This document shows positions 1-6,988 of a stretch of 33,013 nucleotides of DNA, piece after piece. The stretch's first letter is position 1, and every line of letters starts with the position of its first letter. The notes under the pieces are model-generated. The model made no database searches and was not told the DNA's origin. It was given only the letters and a program-made list of their open reading frames with translations. A program made the position numbers and the translations under genes. Origin of the DNA: an uncultured Clostridia bacterium (GTDB lineage: Bacteria > Bacillota > Clostridia > Oscillospirales > Acutalibacteraceae); contig CAMVDB010000020.1 in NCBI GenBank assembly GCA_947166135.1, positions 1-33,013 of the forward strand, in the 5' to 3' direction.

Positions 1-55
1 TTTTATCTCGACTGCAATTCTTTCTTTTCTTGTTTTCTTATCTTAATGATATTGG
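1..55. mobile_element. Insertion-sequence end truncated by the window edge (left)
   Basis: The 19 bases at 37-55 are the exact inverse complement of 32961-32979. Read outward from the window, both ends start CCAATATCATTAAGATAAG and then diverge, which is how the two different ends of one insertion sequence carrying 19-base terminal inverted repeats would look. Here the boundary falls at 55/56, exactly where the glutamate-cysteine ligase reading frame begins; an in-frame stop (47-49) lies inside the element. No transposase is visible. The TTAAG-containing terminus is loosely reminiscent of IS4-group ends, but that is only a guess. Confidence 0.6.
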
Positions 56-520
56 CTGTACTACCCGATCCGTTTAAAGCCGCGCGGCGCGAATCGCCTG
101 AATACCCTCGTCCAAAACGGCGTGAACCACATCGAGATACGCAACGTGGATATCAACCCCCTTTCTCCGCAGGGGATCGACAGCCGTGATCTGCAATTCA
201 TCGAGCTGTTGATCCTGTATCTTGTGTCTGAGCCAAGCAAACAGCCGCAGGAGCTCGCGGTACAGAACTACAAAAACGCCGCGCTACTCGATATCGATAA
301 TGCAGAGATAACGACTCCCGACGGTGAAGTACTCCGTGCACGGGAGGCGGGGCTTCGTCTTCTCAAAAGGATGAGGGCGTTTTATTCGCGCGGTCAATAC
401 GCCGCTGCCTATTCCGCGAGCGACATACTGGCTTATCAGAAGAATAAACTGACTGTAAAAGGCGCGCGCTATGCCGATCGGATTGCAGAGCAAACAGATA
501 AAACATCGTTACTGTTCTGA
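56..520 (+). CDS. gshA: Glutamate-cysteine ligase, C-terminal 154 residues (5' truncated)
   Basis: This is the C-terminal part of a glutamate-cysteine ligase, the ATP-dependent first step of glutathione synthesis. The open frame begins directly at the insertion-sequence boundary with LYYPIRLKPRG, then VNHIEIRNVDINPLSPQGID, which matches the conserved block of GshA proteins (YAPIRPK...GVDYIEVRSLDINP in E. coli, from memory). A GTG at 122 lies in the middle of this conserved block, so it is not the true start. The frame stops at 520 without an ATP-grasp domain, so it is not a bifunctional GshF. The full enzyme is about 500 residues, so roughly two thirds is missing. Either the gene is broken by the insertion or the assembly stopped in a repeated element; the window alone cannot say. 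The MalY-type lyase downstream has its own promoter. Confidence 0.8.
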   Translation: MYYPIRLKPRGANRLNTLVQNGVNHIEIRNVDINPLSPQGIDSRDLQFIELLILYLVSEPSKQPQELAVQNYKNAALLDIDNAEITTPDGEVLRAREAGLRLLKRMRAFYSRGQYAAAYSASDILAYQKNKLTVKGARYADRIAEQTDKTSLLF

Positions 521-521
521 C

Positions 522-550
522 TTGCAACCGAACCGCAATTGGCATATAAT
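522..550 (+). promoter_or_regulatory. Promoter for the MalY/PatB-type gene
   Basis: TTGCAA (522-527), 17-base spacer, TATAAT (545-550). The -35 box lies immediately after the stop of the upstream gene, so the lyase gene can be transcribed independently. A ribosome binding site AGGAG (572-576) sits 9 bases before the ATG at 586. Confidence 0.7.
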
Positions 551-585
551 CATGTTAAGATGTAAAGCAACAGGAGAACAATGCC

Positions 586-1797
586 ATGAAATACAATTTT
601 ACCACAATGCCCGATCGAAGCGGAAAAGACGCGCTGGCGGTCGACGCGATCGGCGCGAGCGTCAGCTGGGCGATAGCGCCGACCGCGCCGAAAGCGGGCT
701 TCTCCAAGATCCCGATGTGGGTGGCGGATATGAATTTTGCGACCGTGCCGACGATCCCGCAGAAGATTATCCAAAGAGCGGAGCATCCCTTATACGGTTA
801 CTATATCCCGACCGACGAATACTACGATTCCATCATCCGCTGGCACAAACAGCGCAACGGCGTTATCGGATTAAACAAAGGGGATATCGGATACGAGAAC
901 GGCGTACTCGGCTGTGTCAGCTCAGCGATCCAAGCGTTTACCGCTCCGGGTGAGAGAGTGCTCCTTCACAGCCCGACCTATATCGGCTTTTCCCATGTGC
1001 TGGAGGATACCGGCAGAGTCGCCGAGCTCAGCCCGTTGAAAAAGGATACGAACGGTATATGGCGCATGGACTATGAGGATATGGACAGGCGGCTTCGGAC
1101 GAACCATATTCATCTTGCGATCTTATGCAGCCCGCATAATCCTTGCGGCCGCGTCTGGACGAGGGAGGAGCTCGAAAAGGCGATGGAGGTATACCGACGC
1201 AACGATTGCTTCGTGATCTCGGACGAGATATGGTCGGATATCCTGCTCAACGGGCATAAGCATATCCCGACGCAAAGTATCTCCGTCGACGCGAAGAGGC
1301 GAACCATCGCCGTCTACGCTCCCAGCAAGACCTTTAACCTCGCAGGGCTGATCGGCAGCTATCACATCATCTACGACAGCTACCTGCGCGACAGATTACT
1401 GCGACAGTCCGCGATGAGTCACTATAATGCGATGAACGTTTTGTCCATGCACGCGCTGATCGGAGCGTATCAGCAAGAGGGACACATTTGGGTAGACGAA
1501 CTGTGTCAGGTGCTGTCCGACAACGTCAACTACGCGGTTGATTTTATCCGTGACAACTTCGACGGTATAGAGGTATCCAAGCCCGAGGGGACATATATGC
1601 TGTTCCTGCACTGTGGAGCCTACTGCAAGGCGCACGGAATGACGATCGACGACCTAATCCAAAAGGGCTGGGATGTCGGCGTGGCGTGGCAGCAGGGCGC
1701 TCCTTTCCATGACCCGTGGGGCATCCGCATGAATCTCGCATTACCGCATACTATTGTCAAAGAAGCGATGAAACGGTTGAAGCAGTATGTCTTTTAG
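586..1797 (+). CDS. MalY/PatB family PLP-dependent C-S lyase (cystathionine beta-lyase type)
   Basis: A fold-type I aminotransferase-like enzyme of 403 residues, the usual length for MalY/PatB. Visible landmarks are the N-terminal IPMWVADMNF, which is typical of this family, CSPHNPCGRVW (181-191), SDEIWSDI with Asp213 expected to contact the PLP ring nitrogen, and APSKTFNLAG with Lys248 expected to form the PLP Schiff base. Family members split cystathionine or cysteine conjugates to give homocysteine or a thiol, pyruvate and ammonia. The exact substrate cannot be read from sequence. The start at 586 is supported by AGGAG; an ATG at 581 is in another frame. The neighbour upstream, glutamate-cysteine ligase, is also a thiol-metabolism gene, which fits sulfur amino acid turnover, though the lyase has its own promoter. 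Confidence 0.9.
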   Translation: MKYNFTTMPDRSGKDALAVDAIGASVSWAIAPTAPKAGFSKIPMWVADMNFATVPTIPQKIIQRAEHPLYGYYIPTDEYYDSIIRWHKQRNGVIGLNKGDIGYENGVLGCVSSAIQAFTAPGERVLLHSPTYIGFSHVLEDTGRVAELSPLKKDTNGIWRMDYEDMDRRLRTNHIHLAILCSPHNPCGRVWTREELEKAMEVYRRNDCFVISDEIWSDILLNGHKHIPTQSISVDAKRRTIAVYAPSKTFNLAGLIGSYHIIYDSYLRDRLLRQSAMSHYNAMNVLSMHALIGAYQQEGHIWVDELCQVLSDNVNYAVDFIRDNFDGIEVSKPEGTYMLFLHCGAYCKAHGMTIDDLIQKGWDVGVAWQQGAPFHDPWGIRMNLALPHTIVKEAMKRLKQYVF

Positions 1798-1821
1798 GAT
1801 AATTTAGCATTAAATAAGGAT

Positions 1822-1865
1822 CCGACCCCCGAAAGTTAGTTTTTGGTCTAACTTTCGGGGGTCGG
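1822..1865. repeat. Perfect 18-bp palindrome between converging genes
   Basis: Arms 1822-1839 and 1848-1865 are perfect inverse complements around an 8-base loop. It sits between the end of the lyase gene (plus) and the end of the STAS gene (minus), where a bidirectional terminator would be expected, but neither side has a good T-tract. The arm, read on the minus strand as GACCCCCGAAAGTTAGACC, resembles the terminal inverted repeats of IS150-group IS3 elements, so it may be a remnant of two IS ends or a small non-autonomous element reused as a terminator. Confidence 0.7.
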
Positions 1866-1933
1866 GACATTACCGGGCGACAGCCCCATCGGAATGAATT
1901 ATGATCATTGATACTAAGCACGGAACAACACGA

Positions 1934-2230
1934 TCATCTGATATCGAGATAATCGGCAAAGCCCGTGATGTTGAAGATCTCCATGATCTTCTTATTCACG
2001 TTCTTCATCACCAGACCGCCCTTGCTCTCTAAGGTATCGTTTACGTTCAGGATCGCTCTGAGCGCCGCGGAGCTGACATATTCCACACCCGCCATATCGA
2101 GGGTCAGGGTATCGTGAGATTCGACCAGCTCGTTGATCTTGCTCTCGAATTCCTCTACGGTCACATGATCGATCTTTCCCTCGGGAGCGACCACGGTCAT
2201 TCCGTTTTCTTCATAAACCTTGATTGTCAT
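1934..2230 (-). CDS. STAS-domain anti-sigma factor antagonist (SpoIIAA/RsbV type)
   Basis: A 98-residue single-domain STAS protein, the usual size for RsbV/SpoIIAA. The phospho-acceptor region is GVEYVSSAALRAIL, with Ser53/Ser54 at the position where anti-anti-sigma factors are phosphorylated by RsbW-type kinases (DSSGLG in SpoIIAA). The preceding strand LTLDMAGV and the C-terminal FNITGFADYLDI also fit. In partner-switching systems the unphosphorylated form binds the anti-sigma kinase; phosphorylation releases it. The start overlaps the CapA-like stop by 4 bases (ATGA), with AAAGGAG upstream, so the two are translationally coupled. It is the last gene of the NRPS operon and the natural substrate for the phosphatase and ATPase domains encoded upstream. 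No sigma factor lies next to it. Confidence 0.9.
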   Translation of the reverse strand: MTIKVYEENGMTVVAPEGKIDHVTVEEFESKINELVESHDTLTLDMAGVEYVSSAALRAILNVNDTLESKGGLVMKNVNKKIMEIFNITGFADYLDIR

Positions 2231-3417
2231 GATAGATTCTCCTTTATATCAGTTTTCTTCAGCAGATCGCTGAGGATTTGGTTACCGACTTCATTGAATT
2301 CCTCGTTACGCATAAACATCTGCATACCGAGAAGCTGTTGTCTCGAATAGGAATTCTTTAAATATTCCGTAAATTCCGCAGGACTGAGCGTCTTGCGTTT
2401 TTCTGCGTCGAGGGGATTTGCTCCGCGGAACAGAGAGAAGAAGATATTCGTCCAGTTGTCGCAATCGTTCCCGAATTGACAATCAAATTCAGCCTTTGCG
2501 TCCCGATCGCCGGCGATCAGCCTGTCGTGAGTCTTACTGCGCTCGTAAAACGCGGAGAGCTCCTGCTCATCGTCATATACACAGCCCTTCTCCGTACGGA
2601 GTATGCGATGGGGCTTTGCCGTAAAGCCGCTGTCGCCGATCTCCAGCTCCAGCACCAAGCCCTCCGCCAACAGCGGCGTGACATCGGGGCGGAAATGGAA
2701 GCAGAAATTGCCCTGACCATAGAGGAGATAGGCGCCGTTATAGCGCTCCTCCTCCCCTATCGCGTGCGTATGCTGCGAGATCACGACATCCGCACCGTTA
2801 TCCGCCATGCGGTGGAACCGTCTGCGCATCGTATCGCTGTTGAAGTGCGTTCCCTCTATACCGCCGTGATACAGCACGATCAGGAAATCACACCGTTCCC
2901 TGAGCGCCTTGATCTCCCGACATACGCAATACTCATCATAGAGATTCACGCCGGGATGATCCGCGCGCGGAGCGTTCTCAAACCTTTCGGTCGTATTATA
3001 CAGAATGATCCTCCTGCCGTCGGCGTCGATCTCTGCAAAGCTTTTAACGGAATCTGCGTTCTCACCCCAGCCGAGCCAACCTATGCCGTTCTCCGACAAG
3101 GTGCGGCAGGTATCGAGAAAACCCTGTCTGCCATAATCCATGGAATGGGTATTGCCTAAGGCGGCGTAATCGATGCCGAGCTTTTTGACGGCGCTGATCG
3201 TAGACATCGGCGCCTTGATGCAGGGACCGACCTTCTCGATCGGCCGATCGCTGTCGGTAAAGCATCCCTCAAAATTACATAAGCGGTAATCTGCAGAAGC
3301 AAACAGGTCGCACAGCCTCTCGCCGAACAGCGCACGGGCGTCACCTGCCGAGAACAATTCATAGTTACAGGGCATCGGGAGCAGATCGCCCGCAATAATG
3401 ATCCGGGTATTCTTCAT
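2227..3417 (-). CDS. CapA-family metallophosphatase-like protein
   Basis: A 396-residue protein of the CapA/PGA_cap family (calcineurin-like fold). The family motifs appear in order: IIIAGDLLPM (6-15), CNFEG (47-51), ALGNTHSMDYG (86-96), LYHGGIEG, VISQHTHAIG and LYGQGNFCF. These supply the Asp, Asn and His residues expected to bind metals. Classical CapA proteins act in poly-gamma-glutamate capsule synthesis at the membrane, but this one starts directly at the domain with no signal peptide or membrane anchor, so it is probably cytosolic. It is the fourth gene of the NRPS operon, 15 bases after the phosphatase and overlapping the STAS gene. A role in tailoring or hydrolysing the NRPS product, or in regulation, is conceivable but unsupported. 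The start has a good AAGGAG ribosome site. Confidence 0.8.
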   Translation of the reverse strand: MKNTRIIIAGDLLPMPCNYELFSAGDARALFGERLCDLFASADYRLCNFEGCFTDSDRPIEKVGPCIKAPMSTISAVKKLGIDYAALGNTHSMDYGRQGFLDTCRTLSENGIGWLGWGENADSVKSFAEIDADGRRIILYNTTERFENAPRADHPGVNLYDEYCVCREIKALRERCDFLIVLYHGGIEGTHFNSDTMRRRFHRMADNGADVVISQHTHAIGEEERYNGAYLLYGQGNFCFHFRPDVTPLLAEGLVLELEIGDSGFTAKPHRILRTEKGCVYDDEQELSAFYERSKTHDRLIAGDRDAKAEFDCQFGNDCDNWTNIFFSLFRGANPLDAEKRKTLSPAEFTEYLKNSYSRQQLLGMQMFMRNEEFNEVGNQILSDLLKKTDIKENLS

Positions 3418-3432
3418 AGTCGCTCCTTCCTG

Positions 3433-5232
3433 TTAAAAATCCTTCTCGATCGTCAGCACGTTCTGTCCGTTTTCATAAACATATCTGACGTCGCTCATCA
3501 ACTTCTTGATGATAAATATGCCCAACCCGCCGGGCTTCCGCTTATTCAGCGCAGAGATCACGTCGGGTTCCTTCGCGTGAAGCGGATCGAACGGAGGGCC
3601 GCTGTCCCTGAACACGACCGTCATCCTGCGATCACGGCACTTGGTCAGGATCTCGATCTCGCCGCCGCCCTCATAAGCGTACGAGTCGATGTTGGCGAGG
3701 ATCTCGGAAGTCGCGAGCGTCATATCGCCGAGCGTATCTTCGTCACAGCCCGCCTCTCTACATTTCTCAATAATATATTGCGTTACGCTGTCAAAGCTCT
3801 CTTTGTTGAGGAAAAAGGTCTTCTGCTCGGGCTGATCGACCGTTAAATATGAACGGAAGAACAACGTCAGGAGCGTTGCGTCATCGAGATGCTCGCCTCC
3901 GTTCTCAAACGCAAAGACCGCTCTTCGCAAAGAGCGCACCAGCTCCTTCTGATCAGCTTCTTTCACAGATCCTATAACCTCCAGAAGCCTGTCATCACCG
4001 AAGAAGCTGCCGTCCGGAGACTGCGCCTCCGTCACGCCGTCGGTATAGAGGATCAGCTTATCGCCGGGCATGAGTTTGATGCGATTCTCTTGATATCTCA
4101 CCAGTCGTTTCCTGCCGAGGACAAAATTCGACTTTGTACGCAGAAACTCCGGTGCCCCGCCGTTGCGGATCAGGACGGGGTAATTATGACCGGCGTTGGC
4201 ATAAAACAGATTGCCTGTCGTCAGGTCAACGATCCCCAGCCAGCTCGTCACAAAAAACTTAGCGGGATTAGACTGCTGTAAATAGCGGTTCGTCAGCTCA
4301 AACACCTTATCCACGGCATGATGCGCCTGAGCATAGACCTTGATCAGCGTTTTTGAAAGCGTCATGAACATCGCCGCCGACATACCGTGACCGGAAACGT
4401 CGCCGATCACGATCGCCAGGTGGGATTCGTCGATCAGGAAATAATCGTAAAAGTCGCCGCCGACCTCCGCGGCAGTTTTCATCTCGGCATAGATCGCGTA
4501 GGAATCGTTGTCGGGATAATCCGCGGACAGGATCCCCTCCTGGATATCGCGCGCGAGATCCAGCTCCGTTTGTGTGGAGAGTGTTTTTTCCGTCAATTCT
4601 CCCTGATGTACGATCACTTTTTTGATATTCGAAGAAAGATAGACAGAGAATATGACCAGCGCGATCGCTACGATCAGCAGGAAGCCACGCCCCTCAAACA
4701 AGGTGACTACGTTTGGATCGGAAAAATCAAAACCTACGCTTAAAAATGACCAAATATTGGAATTGAGCTCTCCGTTACTTTTGTAGATCGGCTCCAGCAC
4801 GCTCATGATACCGATGTACATCATAAAAAGGCTGATCACACCGGTCAAGGCGGAAAAACGCGGACGCAGGTAAAAACAGTTGACAAAGGGAAGAAGAATA
4901 AACATCAGCGGCAGCACGGACGTCAGACCGCAAAGCATAAAGATCGCGAACAGCATCACGAGATTGTTGACGTACTTGATCCACGGGTAATTCTTCTTAT
5001 AAAATACCGCGTTGATCACGATCCCGATCAGCATAGCGCCGCCGCCGATTCCGCCGAAGAAGAAGCGGGTGGTATCCCATGTGTTGACGAAGAGGTAGAT
5101 CAGGATCGCCGCTTCAAAGGCGATCATCAACAGCATATAAGCAAGGTTCACGCGCTGTTCGGTAGTTTGAAGCAACTCAACAACATAAGCGGAATAACCC
5201 TGCTGTTTACCTTTTTTTCTGATAGGATCCAC
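3433..5232 (-). CDS. SpoIIE/RsbU-type PP2C phosphatase with membrane N-terminus and C-terminal RsbW-like ATPase
   Basis: Three parts are visible in 599 residues. About six hydrophobic segments occupy 28-200. A PP2C-like SpoIIE phosphatase follows at about 225-460, with metal-binding acidic residues in VGGDFYDYF (Asp260), IGDVSGHG (Asp278), LYTDGVTEA (Asp398) and HLDDATLL (Asp450/451). A GHKL ATPase of the RsbW type follows at about 470-599, with the N-box SEILANI (Glu510, Asn514), RDSGPPFDP (Asp543) and GGLGIF (568-573). The first two parts suggest a membrane-controlled phosphatase acting on a STAS protein; the third would be an opposing kinase or binding domain in the same chain. It begins 7 bases after the exporter gene. 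The GTG start at 5232 overlaps the GGGAGG ribosome site, so the exact start is uncertain. Confidence 0.88.
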   Translation of the reverse strand: MDPIRKKGKQQGYSAYVVELLQTTEQRVNLAYMLLMIAFEAAILIYLFVNTWDTTRFFFGGIGGGAMLIGIVINAVFYKKNYPWIKYVNNLVMLFAIFMLCGLTSVLPLMFILLPFVNCFYLRPRFSALTGVISLFMMYIGIMSVLEPIYKSNGELNSNIWSFLSVGFDFSDPNVVTLFEGRGFLLIVAIALVIFSVYLSSNIKKVIVHQGELTEKTLSTQTELDLARDIQEGILSADYPDNDSYAIYAEMKTAAEVGGDFYDYFLIDESHLAIVIGDVSGHGMSAAMFMTLSKTLIKVYAQAHHAVDKVFELTNRYLQQSNPAKFFVTSWLGIVDLTTGNLFYANAGHNYPVLIRNGGAPEFLRTKSNFVLGRKRLVRYQENRIKLMPGDKLILYTDGVTEAQSPDGSFFGDDRLLEVIGSVKEADQKELVRSLRRAVFAFENGGEHLDDATLLTLFFRSYLTVDQPEQKTFFLNKESFDSVTQYIIEKCREAGCDEDTLGDMTLATSEILANIDSYAYEGGGEIEILTKCRDRRMTVVFRDSGPPFDPLHAKEPDVISALNKRKPGGLGIFIIKKLMSDVRYVYENGQNVLTIEKDF

Positions 5233-5239
5233 CTCCCGT

Positions 5240-6973
5240 TCAATAATCGACGGCGACGTTCGTTACGTTGAAGCCCAGTACACGATTATAGTCGACCGAG
5301 GAGCTGAGCATCCGCATGAGCTCAAGACCCGTGATTCGCTTACCGCTGTTATCGATATAATCGGTTGGGTCGAACTCCGCGCCGTCGTCACGCAGACGAA
5401 CGTTCACCTTATCGGGGAACACGCGAACGCATACGTCGACCGCGTTGCTGGCGCCGGACGTCGAGTAAACGGCGATATTGTGACAGAGCTCCTCTACCGC
5501 TACGCCGATCGCGTTGACGGTATTCTCGGGAACATGATTCTTCTCACAAAACGCCATCGTCTCTTCCGAAGCGTGGATCGCCTGAGGAATCTCGTTCTTG
5601 ATCGAGAAGTCGTACACCACGCCTTCCTGTTCCTCGATACCGAGGATATTCTTCTTGTGCTGAACCTTCTTGCTGATCAGCATCGCGATCAGCGTGATGG
5701 CGACGGTCAGCGCCTTGGATACAGGGAAAGATAACCAGAGCCAGTAGATATCGTAATGAGCGAACCAAAACATCAGCGGAACGATGGTCAGCACACCGTC
5801 GAGCATGACCAGCAGGTTGGCAAGTCCTCGCTGTTTTGTCGCCTGGAAAAATGTTCGCATGACATAAATGACCGCTAGTATCGGTATATTAATGGAGAAG
5901 ATACGGAAGGTGAGCGCGAAGATCTTTGTCACCGCGGGCTCCGTTAAGCCGTAAAGCGCCGCCAGCTGGACGGGGAACAATTCGGAGATCACCAGTACGA
6001 ATACCGAGAGCGCTACAGTGAAAATCATGCCGTAGCGCAGCGTGAGCCGCTGACCGTTGGAATCCTTCTCTCCGTACAGCGCGCCGAGGATCGGCAGCAG
6101 CGTCATGGAAGCGCCCTCCACCAGGATGAACGCGAGGCTGTTCAGCGAGAAAGAGACAGAGGCGATCTTACCGCCCATAACGCCGGTATAGGTAAGGATG
6201 ATCGCGTTCGTCAGATACAAACGCAGGAAGTTGCAGACATAGATCAGCGCGGACGGCAGACCGACGCTGAAGATCTTGCCGAGCGACTTGAGCTGCTTCA
6301 GTGCGGCACGGGTGAAGTGTACCGTACGTTTCTCCGACTTGAAGTAGATCAGCGTCAAAGCAGCGCCAACGACATAGCCGGTGATGGTCGCCCAGCCGGC
6401 TCCGGCAACGCCCCACTTAAAGATCGCCATGTAGATATAATCGCAGATCAGGTTGATCACGTTCGCGACGATCGGCAGAGCAGTCGCAAGCTTACGCAGT
6501 CCGTCGGTCCTCGCGTAGGCGGCGGTCTGGTTGACCACGGCGACCAGCGGGGTCAGGATCCATAAGGGCAGGAGATAATCGACCACATAGCCGACCAGCT
6601 CCTCCTTCCCTTGCGCGAGGAGTTGAGCGGTCGGGGTCATCACGGCGATACCGATCACGGAAAGGATCACCGTCGAGAGTACGCCTGCCCAGAACGACAG
6701 GGTGAACACCGAGTCGGCGGACTTTTGGTCACGCTTACTCTTGTGGATAACAGAGAGCGTATTGCCGCCGAAGGTAAACAGCGCGATCGGAATACTGCGC
6801 AGGAACACAATAGAGGTCGTCAGGTTGATCGCGTAGAGCTGTACCGTGCCGAGGAGCTGACCGACCATGATACCGTCGAGAATACCGGAAAGGTAGGTGG
6901 AGGCGGTCATCGCCAGGGTCGAGATCAGTAGGATACGATACTTTTTATTCAGAAGAGTACCGGTTCGTTTCAT
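5240..6973 (-). CDS. MATE-family efflux transporter fused to an RsbW-like GHKL ATPase domain
   Basis: Residues of about 12-445 are a MATE/MurJ-like polytopic membrane protein with about twelve hydrophobic segments (start MKRTGTLLNKKYRILL, later LSGILDGIMVGQLLG and FVLVISELFPVQLAALYG). MATE proteins export drugs and small molecules using ion gradients. Residues of about 450-577 are a GHKL ATPase of the anti-sigma-kinase type, with VAVEELCHNI (Glu494/495, Asn499), RLRDDGAEFDP (Asp529/530) and ITGLELMRML as the glycine-containing lid. A MATE domain alone is about 450 residues, so the extra 130 is a true fusion. It lies 15 bases after the NRPS and 7 before the phosphatase. Inference: it exports the NRPS product and couples export to the STAS switch. 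Start ATG with AGAGG about 10 bases upstream. Confidence 0.87.
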   Translation of the reverse strand: MKRTGTLLNKKYRILLISTLAMTASTYLSGILDGIMVGQLLGTVQLYAINLTTSIVFLRSIPIALFTFGGNTLSVIHKSKRDQKSADSVFTLSFWAGVLSTVILSVIGIAVMTPTAQLLAQGKEELVGYVVDYLLPLWILTPLVAVVNQTAAYARTDGLRKLATALPIVANVINLICDYIYMAIFKWGVAGAGWATITGYVVGAALTLIYFKSEKRTVHFTRAALKQLKSLGKIFSVGLPSALIYVCNFLRLYLTNAIILTYTGVMGGKIASVSFSLNSLAFILVEGASMTLLPILGALYGEKDSNGQRLTLRYGMIFTVALSVFVLVISELFPVQLAALYGLTEPAVTKIFALTFRIFSINIPILAVIYVMRTFFQATKQRGLANLLVMLDGVLTIVPLMFWFAHYDIYWLWLSFPVSKALTVAITLIAMLISKKVQHKKNILGIEEQEGVVYDFSIKNEIPQAIHASEETMAFCEKNHVPENTVNAIGVAVEELCHNIAVYSTSGASNAVDVCVRVFPDKVNVRLRDDGAEFDPTDYIDNSGKRITGLELMRMLSSSVDYNRVLGFNVTNVAVDY

Positions 6974-6988
6974 TGTATCAAGCCTCTT

